Assembly (NCBI GenBank): GCA_905339235.1
Contig: CAJPFG010000017.1
Location: 148,324-212,323, forward strand
DNA: 64,000 nucleotides
Reading direction: 5' to 3'
Source: Phycisphaerales bacterium
GTDB taxonomy: Bacteria > Planctomycetota > Phycisphaerae > Phycisphaerales > UBA1924
Shown: positions 33,541 to 43,274 of the stretch, piece by piece
Layout: every line of letters begins with the position of its first letter
Position numbering within the stretch: position 1 is the stretch's first letter
Made by a program: the position numbers and the translations under genes
The notes under the pieces: generated by a model
What the model saw: the letters and a program-made list of their open reading frames with translations, nothing else
Database searches by the model: none
What the model was told of the DNA's origin: nothing

Positions 33541-36423
33541 ATGACATCGAAGCGGCGTTTCGGCGCGGCGGCCCTCGTGGCGGTCTGTGGCCTCTCCACG
33601 TGCGTGCTCGCTCAGGACAAGAAGGAAGAAGATTTCAAGCCCTGGGCCGAAGTCTCCAAGGACTTCACCCAGGTCGTCTCCACCGCCGACGGCCAGCCCA
33701 GCCTCTTCGGCGTCTGGAAGCGCCAGAAAGACTCCCAGATGCTCGCCGAGTTCCCCCGCGGCTGGGAAGGCCAGAAACACTTCTGGGCCATGACCGTCCC
33801 CACCGGCGAGGCCTTCGCCGGCCTTCAGTCCGGCGATCTCTACGTCTATTGGAAACGCTTCGACAAGCGCATGGCCCTGATCATGCCCAACCTCGACGTC
33901 CGCTCCACCGGCGACCGCGAAAGCAAGGACTCCATCAAGAACCACTTCGTCGATCGCGTCCTCATCGACGTCCCGATCGTCACCATGGGCCCCGGTGGCC
34001 AGCCGGTCATCGACCTCGATGAACTCCTCATCAACAACGCCAGCACCTTCTACGGCGGCCAGGCCGGCGGGCTCAACACCCGCCTCGTCACGCTCGACTC
34101 GGTCAAGGCCTTCCCGCAGAACGTGGAGATCACCTTCACGGCCCCGGCCGCGGGCGGACGCCTCAAGTCCTTCCACTACTCCATCAGCAGTATCAAGGAA
34201 GACCCCGAATACAAGCCCCGCGTCGCCGACGAGCGCGTGGGCTACTTCACCACGACCTACCGCGACCTGGGCAAGTTCCAGGACGACAAGGTCGAGACCC
34301 GGTACATCAACCGCTGGAAGTTGGAGAAGAAAAACCCCACCCTCAAGATGAGCCCTCCCAAAGAGCCCATCGTCTACTACGTCGAGCACACCGTCCCCGC
34401 CCGCTACGCCCGCTGGGTCAAGGAGGGCACCGAGTACTGGAACAAGGCGTTCGAGAAGATCGGCTACATCGACGCCGTCCAGGTCTACTACCAGGACAAG
34501 GAAACCGGCCAGAACATGGACAAGGACCCCGAGGATGTCCGCTGGAACTTCATCCGCTGGCTCTCCAACGACATCGGCACCGCTATCGGGCCCAGCCGCG
34601 CCCACCCCATCACCGGCCAGATCCTCGACGCCGACATCGTCCTGACCGACGGCTGGATCCGCCACTTCTGGTACCAGGCCAACGAACTCGCGCCCAACAT
34701 CGCCATGGAAGGCATGAGCACCGAGACCCTCGCGTGGCTCGAGACCCGCCCACAGTGGGACCCGCGCGTCCGCCTCGCCCCGCCCGAACAGCGCGACGCC
34801 ATCATCCAGCAGCGCGCCATGGACCGCGCCCGCAACGGCATCACCGCCTACGGCGGCCTGCCCATCGCCCTGGCCGATCCCAGCGTCGCCGCGAACCCGG
34901 ACCTCCGCGACCTCGCGGCCAGCCTCAACGCCCGTTTCGGCCTCTGCATGGCCAGCGAGGGCATGGCCCGCGATATGGCCGTCACCGGCCTCTACATGGA
35001 AGTCGCCGGCCTGCTCGACGACCCGCCCGCGGCCGGTGACAAAAAAGACGACAAAAAGGAAGAAAAGAAGGACGAAGTTGACAAACTCGACGGCATCCCC
35101 GAGTGGTTCATCGGCCCCGCGCTCGCGCACCTCACCGTGCACGAGGTCGGGCACACCCTGGGCCTGCGCCATAACTTCAAGGCCTCCTCGCAGTACACCT
35201 TCGCCCAGATCAACAGCGAGGCCATGAAGGGCAAGCCCTACGTCGGCTCGGTCATGGACTACACGCCCGTCAACATCAACATGGACGAGAAGAACGTCCA
35301 GGGCGACTACCACATGATCGGCATCGGCTCCTACGACGAGTGGGCCATCGAGTACGGGTACACCACCGGCGACCTCAAGGAAGTCCTCAAGAAGGTCGGC
35401 GAGCCCGGGCACGAGTACCTCACCGACGAGGACACCGGCGGGCCCGACCCTCTCGCCCGCCGCTACGACTTCGCCAAGGACCCGCAGACCTACTGCCGCA
35501 ACATGATCTCCCTGGCCAAGTTCTCCCGCGGCAAGATCCTCGACAAGTTCGTCAAGGACGGCGACCCCTGGAGCAAGGCGCGCAAGGGCTACGAGATCAC
35601 CCTGGGCACCCAGGCCGGCGCCGTCAACATCATGGCCAACTGGATCGGCGGGGCCCACATCGCCCGTGACCGCAAGGGCGACCCCAACGGCCGCGCCCCC
35701 CTGACGCCCGTCACGGCCCAGGAACAGCGCGACGCGTTGAAGTTCGTCATCGAGAACTCTCTCTCCGACGAATCCTTCGGCCTCACGCCCGAACTGCTCG
35801 TGAAGATGACCGTGAACAAGGACGAGAACGCGTCGGGCGACCCCGCCTGGGCCGTGCATGACCGCATCGCGGGCATCCAGGCCTCCACGCTCACCATGCT
35901 CATGAACCCCGGCAAACTCCGCCGCGTCTACGACAACGAGGCCTACATCGCCTCCGACCAGGACCAGATCACCCTGCCCGAACTGCTCAACACCGTCAGC
36001 GACGCGGTCTGGAGCGAACTGGACAAGGGCGTAAACCAGAAGTACACGCCCCGCAAGCCCATGATCTCCAGCCTCCGCCGCGCCCTGCAGCGGGAGCACG
36101 CCGAACGCCTGATCGATCTCACCATCGACTCGGGCTTCAATGTCGCCAGCAAGACGATCGCGAATCTCGCGACCGACAAACTCCGCGAGATCCGCGCCAG
36201 GATCGGCAAAACTCTCGAAAAGTCCGACAGCAACCTCGACGCCTACACCAAGGCCCACCTCTCCGAACTGCAACTGCGCATCGGCAAGGCCCTCGACGCG
36301 AACTACATTTACAACCAGGCCTCCGGCGGCGGCGGCGGCTTCCCCGGCTTCATGTTCTTCGGCCAGCCCGGCGACCAGAAGGCCCCCGGAACGGTCCGCC
36401 CCACCGAGTCCGCCCCCGAGTAA
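33541..36423 (+). CDS. Large secreted zinc metalloprotease (met-zincin, DUF4953/DUF5117 type)
   Basis: 960 residues. A signal peptide ends at VLAQ (about residue 22). A DUF5117-like N-terminal region precedes the catalytic domain, whose zinc site HEVGHTLGLRH lies near 535-545 and is followed by a met-turn candidate (SVMDYTP). A Lys/Asp/Glu-rich loop (KKDDKKEEKKDEVDK) lies just before the catalytic domain and is probably exposed. The C-terminus is Gly/Pro-rich. It would digest proteins outside the cytoplasm. ATG 33541 follows AGGAG; the 33-codon upstream extension has no ribosome site. A strong terminator follows. Confidence 0.87.
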   Translation: MTSKRRFGAAALVAVCGLSTCVLAQDKKEEDFKPWAEVSKDFTQVVSTADGQPSLFGVWKRQKDSQMLAEFPRGWEGQKHFWAMTVPTGEAFAGLQSGDLYVYWKRFDKRMALIMPNLDVRSTGDRESKDSIKNHFVDRVLIDVPIVTMGPGGQPVIDLDELLINNASTFYGGQAGGLNTRLVTLDSVKAFPQNVEITFTAPAAGGRLKSFHYSISSIKEDPEYKPRVADERVGYFTTTYRDLGKFQDDKVETRYINRWKLEKKNPTLKMSPPKEPIVYYVEHTVPARYARWVKEGTEYWNKAFEKIGYIDAVQVYYQDKETGQNMDKDPEDVRWNFIRWLSNDIGTAIGPSRAHPITGQILDADIVLTDGWIRHFWYQANELAPNIAMEGMSTETLAWLETRPQWDPRVRLAPPEQRDAIIQQRAMDRARNGITAYGGLPIALADPSVAANPDLRDLAASLNARFGLCMASEGMARDMAVTGLYMEVAGLLDDPPAAGDKKDDKKEEKKDEVDKLDGIPEWFIGPALAHLTVHEVGHTLGLRHNFKASSQYTFAQINSEAMKGKPYVGSVMDYTPVNINMDEKNVQGDYHMIGIGSYDEWAIEYGYTTGDLKEVLKKVGEPGHEYLTDEDTGGPDPLARRYDFAKDPQTYCRNMISLAKFSRGKILDKFVKDGDPWSKARKGYEITLGTQAGAVNIMANWIGGAHIARDRKGDPNGRAPLTPVTAQEQRDALKFVIENSLSDESFGLTPELLVKMTVNKDENASGDPAWAVHDRIAGIQASTLTMLMNPGKLRRVYDNEAYIASDQDQITLPELLNTVSDAVWSELDKGVNQKYTPRKPMISSLRRALQREHAERLIDLTIDSGFNVASKTIANLATDKLREIRARIGKTLEKSDSNLDAYTKAHLSELQLRIGKALDANYIYNQASGGGGGFPGFMFFGQPGDQKAPGTVRPTESAPE

Positions 36424-36449
36424 TCGCACAACAACTCGTTCCGGCCACA

Positions 36450-36478
36450 GGCCCCGCCATCCCGGCGGGGCCTTTTTT
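36450..36478 (+). terminator. Rho-independent terminator after the metalloprotease
   Basis: GGCCCCGCC, loop ATCCC, GGCGGGGCC, then six T. It lies 26 bases after the stop and also separates the gene from convergent gatA, whose stop is at 36481. Confidence 0.95.
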
Positions 36479-36480
36479 CG

Positions 36481-37988
<1,508 letters not shown>

Positions 37989-37992
<4 letters not shown>

Positions 37993-38300
37993 GCGCCACC
38001 CCCGTCGCCGAGCACTTTGGGCACCTTGAGGAACTGGTCGTGCATCTCGGGCGCGATGCCGCGCAGGGCTTCGGGCGGCAGCGTCGGGCCGGGCTGGTCG
38101 TCGTCGAGGCGGTTGGTGAGTTCGCCCACGTTGGCGAGAGGCTCGACGCCGTCGAGGTCGAGGCGGCGGAGCCGTTCGACGTACGTCACGATGGTGGAGA
38201 GCGACGTGCGAAGTTCGGCGCTCTGCGCATCGGTCACGGTGAGGCGCGAGAGTTTGGCCAGTTTGCGGATGTACTCGTCGGAGAACTCGTGGCCGGGCAT
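37989..38300 (-). CDS. gatC: Aspartyl/glutamyl-tRNA amidotransferase subunit C
   Basis: 103 residues, normal for GatC. It starts with the IRKLAKLSRLTVTD helix and has LDLDGVEPLANV and the MRxD-like belt region that wraps GatA. It stabilises the GatCAB complex. It has no Shine-Dalgarno. TACACT ends 6 bases before the ATG, so the message is probably leaderless. It is coupled to gatA by a 4-base overlap. Confidence 0.93.
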
Positions 38301-38306
38301 GGACTC

Positions 38307-38312
38307 AGTGTA
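38307..38312 (-). promoter_or_regulatory. TACACT box 6 nt before gatC start
   Basis: A TANNNT -10-like hexamer placed so that transcription would start at or next to the ATG. No ribosome site and no clear -35 are seen. Confidence 0.5.
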
Positions 38313-38347
38313 CGGGCGGGGAAGCGCGAGAGGGCAAGAATCCCCGG

Positions 38348-39106
38348 ATGAGCCGACGGATCAAAGCCATGTGGAGAATCCTTCGCACGCCGTGGGGGTG
38401 CGCGGCCATGGCCGCGGTGCTGATCACCGACTTGCTGATTCTGGGCTGGCTGGTGCGGTTCGATACGCGGGTGTCGGCGTGGGTGACGCGGCACGTGTAC
38501 CGCGATTTCAGCGGGCGCCGGGGCGAGTTCGTGGATTCGATCCAGTTGGTGCGCCGCGAAGGCGGCGGCTTTTCGGTCATCGACGCGTCGCAGAGCGCCG
38601 ACGAGTTGGCGACGCTCTCGCAGGGCGCGCCCGAGCGGGTGGTTTCGGTCTCGTACTGGCGGGGCGCGTGGTGGGTCGGGGCGTGGGCGCCGTGGTGGAA
38701 GCGAGAGGTGAGCACGGTGCTGGTCGCGGAGTTGGCCGACGGCGCCGAGCCGGAGCCGCGCGAAGTATCGCTCGCGCGACGGGCCCTGAGCGATCGGATG
38801 CGGACGCGCGAGCGGGTGAACTTCGCGGAGGAAATCGAGGCGGGAGACTACAACCGCAGGAGTTTCGTGTGGTGGGGCCCGGTGCACGACGCGGTGATGG
38901 GACTGCTGGTGGTCGGGCTGCTGGCGTGCGTGCCGTCGATGCCGGGGTGGTGGCGGCGGCGCGGGGTGAAGGCGCGATTGGCGCGCGGGGTGTGCCCCGC
39001 GTGCCTGTACGACATCTCGCGGACGCCGGAATCGGGCGGACTCACGCGGTGCCCCGAGTGCGGTCGCGCGTGGGCCGCGGATGCGTCTATTCCGGCGCGG
39101 CGCTGA
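38348..39106 (+). CDS. Membrane protein with C-terminal zinc ribbon
   Basis: 252 residues of unknown function. A membrane helix at about 16-36 is followed by an extracytoplasmic region of about 145 residues and a second helix (VMGLLVVGLLACVPSMPGWW). After that comes a cytoplasmic zinc ribbon, RGVCPACLYDISRTPESGGLTRCPECGR. The CPxCxYD...CPEC ribbon recurs in many Planctomycetota membrane proteins. The gene diverges from gatC and its 3' end overlaps the TVP38 gene by 20 bases. The start is uncertain: an in-frame ATG lies seven codons further on. Confidence 0.75.
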   Translation: MSRRIKAMWRILRTPWGCAAMAAVLITDLLILGWLVRFDTRVSAWVTRHVYRDFSGRRGEFVDSIQLVRREGGGFSVIDASQSADELATLSQGAPERVVSVSYWRGAWWVGAWAPWWKREVSTVLVAELADGAEPEPREVSLARRALSDRMRTRERVNFAEEIEAGDYNRRSFVWWGPVHDAVMGLLVVGLLACVPSMPGWWRRRGVKARLARGVCPACLYDISRTPESGGLTRCPECGRAWAADASIPARR

Positions 39107-39821
39107 TTCGTTCGACGGCCCGGGTGGCGATCTGCCCGATGAGGAGCACGATGATCACGCCGAGCGCGATGCCGCCGTAGAAGACCCATGGCGGGATCGC
39201 GCTGCTCCAGGACTCCTTGCTGAACTCCTTGATGCCGACGCCGATCCACGCCGCGATGATGGTTCGGGGCGCGATGCCGAGAAGAGTTCCCAGGATGTAG
39301 ACGGACGGGCGGACCTTCATGGCGGCGAGGACGAGGTTGGTCATGGCGAAGGGCGAGTTGGGCGGCAGGCGGAGGAGCGTGACCATGCCGAGAGTTCTCG
39401 CGAAGGAGTGTCGTTCGCCGATCAGTGCGTCTCGCACGGCGCGCCATTTGGGGTTGCTCTCAACGACGGCGACCACGCGTTCGCCGGACGCGGCGCGGGC
39501 GATGACGTAACCGATGATGCTGCCGCCGACGCAGCCGAGCACGGCCGCGGGGGCGCCCAGCGCCAGGCCGAAGGTGTACCCGGCCAAACCGGACTGTGCG
39601 TAGGTGGGGAGGAGCGTGAGGCCAGAGAGGACGGCGAAGCCGATGGTGAAGATCACCCAACCGGCGGGGCCTTGCGAGAGGACGAAGTTTCGGACCGCGC
39701 CGGCGTTGGCGAAGAGAACGAGGGAGCCGATGATCGGGAAGAGCGCGGCGGCGACGGCGAGGGGGCCGGCGGCGCCGAGGCGGGCCATGAGCGGCACGGG
39801 CGGTGGGGGCTGGTGGGTCAC
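39087..39821 (-). CDS. TVP38/TMEM64-family (DedA-like) membrane protein
   Basis: 244 residues with about five membrane helices. The SNARE-associated/VTT core is visible in LSGLTLLPTYAQSGLAGYTFGL and GCVGGSIIGYVIARAASGER, then RLPPNSPFAMTNLVLAAM. The family is linked to phospholipid scrambling or transport. GTG 39821 is preferred because TATCCT lies exactly 6 bases upstream, matching other leaderless-type starts here; ATG 39788 is the alternative. Confidence 0.83.
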   Translation of the reverse strand: MTHQPPPPVPLMARLGAAGPLAVAAALFPIIGSLVLFANAGAVRNFVLSQGPAGWVIFTIGFAVLSGLTLLPTYAQSGLAGYTFGLALGAPAAVLGCVGGSIIGYVIARAASGERVVAVVESNPKWRAVRDALIGERHSFARTLGMVTLLRLPPNSPFAMTNLVLAAMKVRPSVYILGTLLGIAPRTIIAAWIGVGIKEFSKESWSSAIPPWVFYGGIALGVIIVLLIGQIATRAVERISAAPE

Positions 39822-39827
39822 GCCCTG

Positions 39828-39833
39828 AGGATA
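39828..39833 (-). promoter_or_regulatory. TATCCT box 6 nt before TVP38 GTG start
   Basis: A TANNNT hexamer at leaderless spacing. It supports GTG 39821 over ATG 39788. Confidence 0.45.
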
Positions 39834-39843
39834 CGGGATCGGG

Positions 39844-40542
39844 TCAGGGGAGATCGAACAGCAGGAACTCGGTATCTTCGGCGGCGGCGATGTCGAGGGA
39901 GCGCTCGCCGTGGATGGCGGCGCCGTCGCCGGCGCGGAGGAGTTGGCCGTTGGCGTCGGCCGCGCCGCGGGCGATCTGGATCCAGCCCTTGCGGCCGGGC
40001 GCGAACTCGTGGCGGACGGCTTTGCCCGCGGTGAGGAGCGAGGCGAATATGAGGGCGTCCTGATGGATGGGAAGGGAGCCGTCGCGGCCGTCGGGCGATA
40101 TGACCAGGCGCAGCGCATCGCGGCGCTCGCGCTCGGGGAAGTGGGTCTGGCCGTAGCGGGGCTCGACGTTGCGGGATTGGGGCCTGATCCAGATCTGGAG
40201 GAGATGGACGGGCTGATCGGGGCTGTCGTTGAACTCGCTGTGAAAGACGCCGCGGCCGGCGGACATGCGCTGGACATCGCCGGGGCGGATGACGCCGCCG
40301 CCGCCGGAGGAGTCCTTATGGCGCAGCGCGCCGCTGAGGACGACGGTGATGATTTCCATGTCGCGGTGGGGGTGGTCGGGGAAGCCCTGCGCCGGGGCGA
40401 CGGTGTCCTCGTTGATGACGCGGAGGACGGAGAAGCCCATGTGATCGGGGTCGTGGTAGTCGCCGAAGGAGAAGGAGTGGAAGGTATCGAGCCAGCCGAA
40501 GTCGAAATGGCCGCGTTGGGTGGATGGACGGGGAGTGATCAT
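39844..40542 (-). CDS. Pirin-family bicupin
   Basis: 232 residues. The N-terminal cupin carries the pirin metal site: FPDHPHRDMEIITVVLSG and a later FHSEF histidine-glutamate pair. The C-terminal cupin is degenerate, as usual. Bacterial pirins such as YhhW are quercetin 2,3-dioxygenases or redox-linked regulators. A strong GGAGG lies before the ATG. An inverted repeat covers its -10 region and the neighbouring gene is a MarR regulator, a common pairing. Confidence 0.9.
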   Translation of the reverse strand: MITPRPSTQRGHFDFGWLDTFHSFSFGDYHDPDHMGFSVLRVINEDTVAPAQGFPDHPHRDMEIITVVLSGALRHKDSSGGGGVIRPGDVQRMSAGRGVFHSEFNDSPDQPVHLLQIWIRPQSRNVEPRYGQTHFPERERRDALRLVISPDGRDGSLPIHQDALIFASLLTAGKAVRHEFAPGRKGWIQIARGAADANGQLLRAGDGAAIHGERSLDIAAAEDTEFLLFDLP

Positions 40543-40553
40543 GGCGGGCCTCC

Positions 40554-40582
40554 TTTGTATGGTAGTACAAATACTGTTGCAA
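40554..40582 (-). promoter_or_regulatory. Pirin promoter with overlapping inverted repeat
   Basis: On the minus strand TTGCAA (40582..40577), 17 bases, TACAAA (40559..40554). The -10 is one arm of the inverted repeat TTTGTA-6 nt-TACAAA (40554..40571), a likely site for the adjacent MarR protein. Confidence 0.55.
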
Positions 40583-40600
40583 CGTGGAAAAAGTTCGGGA

Positions 40601-40630
40601 AGGCGAAAGGCGAAAGGCGAAAGGCGGGAG
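40601..40630. repeat. Heptanucleotide repeat AGGCGAA
   Basis: Three exact units of AGGCGAA followed by AGGCGGG and GA-rich continuation, between the pirin promoter and the marR stop. The same unit recurs at 43198..43230. Confidence 0.75.
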
Positions 40631-40646
40631 GGAGAGAGGAAGGCGA

Positions 40647-41132
40647 TCAGGTGGCGCGGCGGGCTTTGGCGAGGAGGTCGTTGAGGGTTGCGAGTTCGCG
40701 GCGCGAGAGGTGGCCGAGTTGGGCCTTGTGGAGGTCCAGGATGGGCTGGTCGAGGGATTCGAGGATCTGCAGGCCGGCGGGGGAGATGGTGGTGATGACG
40801 ACGCGCCGGTCGGTGTGGGTGCGTGCGCGGCGGGCGAGGCCGCGTGATTCGAGGCGGTCAACGAGGCGGGTGACGTCGGGGCCTCGGGCGACCATGTGCT
40901 CGGCGATTTCGTGGCAGGCGCGTCCGGCGTCGCCGGCGCCGCGGAGAATCCGCAGGACGTTGTAGGTGGGGCCGGAGAGGCCGTGGGGTTGAAGGAGGGT
41001 CTCGAAGGCGGCGCCGAGTTGAGCGGCGGTGCGGAGGAGGTTGAGGTGGGCCTCCTGCTCCGGGGAATCGAAGGGGCGGGCCTTCTTGATTTCGCGGGCG
41101 AGGGGCGAGAGTTGGGGTTTGCGGGGTGGCAG
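40647..41132 (-). CDS. MarR-family transcriptional regulator
   Basis: About 161 residues from a CTG at 41132, the usual MarR length. The winged helix is clear: GLSGPTYNVLRILRGAG, DVTRLVDRLESRGLARRARTHTDRRVVITTISPAGLQIL. The frame stays open up to a GTG at 41246, but a near-consensus promoter (41161..41189) lies inside that extension. Translation therefore probably starts after it; the CTG follows AAAGGA by 6 bases. The start remains uncertain. It probably controls itself and the adjacent pirin gene. Confidence 0.8.
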   Translation of the reverse strand: MPPRKPQLSPLAREIKKARPFDSPEQEAHLNLLRTAAQLGAAFETLLQPHGLSGPTYNVLRILRGAGDAGRACHEIAEHMVARGPDVTRLVDRLESRGLARRARTHTDRRVVITTISPAGLQILESLDQPILDLHKAQLGHLSRRELATLNDLLAKARRAT

Positions 41133-41160
41133 GGGCGGTCCTTTCGCGCTGCGGACGGTC

Positions 41161-41189
41161 AGTAAACGTGCGAATCCGAGTATTGTCAA
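41161..41189 (-). promoter_or_regulatory. marR promoter
   Basis: TTGACA (41189..41184), 17 bases, TTTACT (41166..41161). The -35 lies inside the palindrome GTATTGTCAATAC (41180..41192), which may be the autoregulatory operator. Confidence 0.7.
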
Positions 41190-41192
41190 TAC
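41180..41192. promoter_or_regulatory. Palindrome over the marR -35 box
   Basis: GTATTG-T-CAATAC, a perfect 6-base inverted repeat around one base. Confidence 0.55.
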
Positions 41193-41253
41193 GAATGTTG
41201 TTGATGCGGAGATCGGCGCGGCGGGTGAGGCGGTCGCCAGATTCACGCCACGC

Positions 41254-41259
41254 TACCCT
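41254..41259 (+). promoter_or_regulatory. TACCCT box 5 nt before tatD start
   Basis: A TANNNT hexamer immediately before GTG 41265, with no ribosome site between. Confidence 0.4.
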
Positions 41260-41264
41260 CCGGC

Positions 41265-42068
41265 GTGATCGACACTCACTGCCACCTGACCTTTGCCGAT
41301 TTCTCGGAAGCGAGGATGCCCGGGGGAGTTGCGGGCGTGCTGGGCGAGGCGGCGCGGCACGGAGTGACGGGGTGCATCTCGATCTCCACGACGACGACGG
41401 ATTGCCTGGCGGCCCTGGAGATCGCGAAGTCCCACGCGAACGTATGGTGCAGCGCGGGGGTTCACCCGCTGTATTCGGACAAGGGGCCGCACGTGTGGGA
41501 GAATCTGCGGGCGTGCGCGCAGCACCCCAAGTGCGTCGCGTGGGGCGAGTTGGGGCTGGACAATCACTACGAACGTCCGGCCCGGGATGCGCAGAGGAAG
41601 GTGCTGGAGGAGCAGTTGGCGCACCTGGAATCGTGGAAGCGCGAGGGCCTGGTGAAGCCGGTGGTGCTGCACTGCCGCGAGGCGTTCGACGATCTGATCC
41701 CGGTGCTGCGGGGAACAAGTCTGGACCCCACGCGGTTTGTTTTCCACTGCTTCACGGGCGGGCCGGGGGACATGCGAAAGATCCTGGACTTCGGGGCGTA
41801 CGTGAGTTTTACAGGGGTGGTGACCTATCGAAACGCCGCGGAGGTGCGCGAGGCGGTGAAGATGGTGCCGGATGACCGATTCATGGTGGAGACGGATGCG
41901 CCGTTCCTTTCGCCCGAGCCGCACCGGGGAGTGAGGCCGTGCCAGCCGTGGATGGTGTCGGTGACGGCGCGAAGCCTTGCGCAGACGCGGGGAGTGGAGT
42001 TCGAGAGACTGGAGGAGCAGGTGGGGGAGAATACGGGACGGTTCTTTGGGGTGGGGGGGAGTAGATAG
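41265..42068 (+). CDS. tatD: TatD-family metal-dependent deoxyribonuclease
   Basis: 267 residues. The metal ligands are visible: His5 and His7 (IDTHCHLT), GELGLDN, VLHCRE, FHCF and ETDAPFLSP. TatD proteins are 3'-5' DNases or related hydrolases of the amidohydrolase superfamily. It starts at GTG 41265 without a Shine-Dalgarno. It is separated from lgt by 75 bases of degenerate heptanucleotide repeat. Confidence 0.92.
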   Translation: MIDTHCHLTFADFSEARMPGGVAGVLGEAARHGVTGCISISTTTTDCLAALEIAKSHANVWCSAGVHPLYSDKGPHVWENLRACAQHPKCVAWGELGLDNHYERPARDAQRKVLEEQLAHLESWKREGLVKPVVLHCREAFDDLIPVLRGTSLDPTRFVFHCFTGGPGDMRKILDFGAYVSFTGVVTYRNAAEVREAVKMVPDDRFMVETDAPFLSPEPHRGVRPCQPWMVSVTARSLAQTRGVEFERLEEQVGENTGRFFGVGGSR

Positions 42069-42143
42069 CAAACGGCAATTCGGGACAGCACTTGGTACTC
42101 TGAATTCTGAACTCTGAACTCACTTCTCCAGGACTCATTCCCC
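42066..42143. repeat. Heptanucleotide-periodic spacer before lgt
   Basis: Units such as ACTCTGA, ATTCTGA and ACTCTGA at 42096..42121 repeat the 33144..33258 motif; flanking sequence keeps the 7-base register up to the lgt GTG. Confidence 0.65.
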
Positions 42144-43196
42144 GTGTCAACCACTCTTGCGGCCTGGCTTCATGACTTGAGTCCTTTTCTGATTCGCTTC
42201 GGCGATGGGTTTGGGATTCGCTGGTACGGGGTGTCGTACCTGGCGGGTTTTTTGAGCGCGTGGTGGATGTTGCGTTGGTTCTCGAGAAGTGGTCTGACTC
42301 CGATGACGCCCCAGCGCCTGACGGACGCGATGCTGGCGCTGGTGGTGGGCGTGGTGGTGGGTGGGAGATTGGGGTACGTGCTGTTTTATCGCCCGGACCT
42401 GATCGGCGATTTTTCGTCATCGTTCCCGTGGTGGGGCGTGCTGCGATTGAACGAGGGCGGCATGGCGAGCCATGGGGGGATGGCGGGCGTGATCATCGCG
42501 GCGTTCGTGGTGGCGCGGGGCGGGAAGGATTCCAAGGGTGTGGCCGCGCCGCGGGTGCCGGTGCTGCACGTGCTGGACCTGCTCGCGATCGCGTGCACAC
42601 CGGGCCTGTTCTTTGGGCGGTTGGCGAACTTCGTGAACGGCGAACTGCTCGGCGAGATCGTCGCGAAGCCCGGGCAACCGGCGCCGTGGTGGAGCGTCAA
42701 GTTTCCGCAGGAGGCGTACACCAGCCAGGCGCCGGAAGGCCAAGTCGCGGCGTTGCGGCCGATTCTCGATCCCTATCGATTGCCGGGCGAGGCGGATGAG
42801 GTTGTCTACGAACGGGTGATGCATGTTCTGCACAGCGGCGGGACGGCGGCCCGAAACGTCGCGGCCAAACTGGGGCCGGTCATCTCGGCGCGCCATCCGT
42901 CGCAGTTGTACCAGGCGGCGGCGGAGGGCCTGGTGCTCGGGGCGCTGCTGTGGGCGGTGTGGCGCCGGCCGCGAAAGCCGGGGGTGGTGGGCTGCTGGTT
43001 CCTGCTGGCGTACGGCGTGCTGCGGGTGCTGACAGAGTTGATCCGACTGCCGGACGCGCACCTGCACGTGCAGCGGTACCTTGGGCTCTCGCGCGGGCAG
43101 TGGCTGAGCGTGGCGATGGTGGCGGTGGGGGTGGTGGCGCTGGGAGTTGTGTCGAGAAGGAAGGTTGAGCGGATGGGAGGATGGGGGGAGAAGTAG
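42144..43196 (+). CDS. lgt: Prolipoprotein diacylglyceryl transferase
   Basis: 350 residues, seven membrane helices. The signature GRLANFVNGELLGE and the catalytic-region NEGGMASHGGMAGVI are present, and RHPSQLYQAAAEG lies near the end. Lgt attaches diacylglycerol to lipobox cysteines, needed by the many lipoproteins here. A 70-residue loop in the middle (from EAYTSQAPEGQ to KLGPVISA) is longer than in E. coli Lgt. The GTG start has no clear ribosome site. Confidence 0.94.
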   Translation: MSTTLAAWLHDLSPFLIRFGDGFGIRWYGVSYLAGFLSAWWMLRWFSRSGLTPMTPQRLTDAMLALVVGVVVGGRLGYVLFYRPDLIGDFSSSFPWWGVLRLNEGGMASHGGMAGVIIAAFVVARGGKDSKGVAAPRVPVLHVLDLLAIACTPGLFFGRLANFVNGELLGEIVAKPGQPAPWWSVKFPQEAYTSQAPEGQVAALRPILDPYRLPGEADEVVYERVMHVLHSGGTAARNVAAKLGPVISARHPSQLYQAAAEGLVLGALLWAVWRRPRKPGVVGCWFLLAYGVLRVLTELIRLPDAHLHVQRYLGLSRGQWLSVAMVAVGVVALGVVSRRKVERMGGWGEK

Positions 43197-43197
43197 C

Positions 43198-43250
43198 AGG
43201 CGAAAGGCGAAAGGCGAGAGGCGATGGGCGGGGAGAGGGGCGAGGCATTT
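43198..43250. repeat. Heptanucleotide repeat AGGCGAA before galE
   Basis: Units of AGGCGAA, AGGCGAG and AGGCGAT run from 43198 to 43226, decaying into GGGGAGA and GGGGCGA. Confidence 0.7.
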
Positions 43251-43261
43251 CTACGCGGTCC

Positions 43262-43267
43262 TACGCT
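43262..43267 (+). promoter_or_regulatory. TACGCT box 7 nt before galE start
   Basis: A TANNNT hexamer at leaderless spacing from ATG 43275. No -35 and no ribosome site are seen. Confidence 0.45.
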
Positions 43268-43274
43268 TGGGCCT

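Noticed and set aside
33493..36429. Open frame of 978 codons on the minus strand opposite the metalloprotease
   Set aside because: Shadow of the zinc protease; no ribosome site, no recognisable domain, and the protease has HExxH and a signal peptide.
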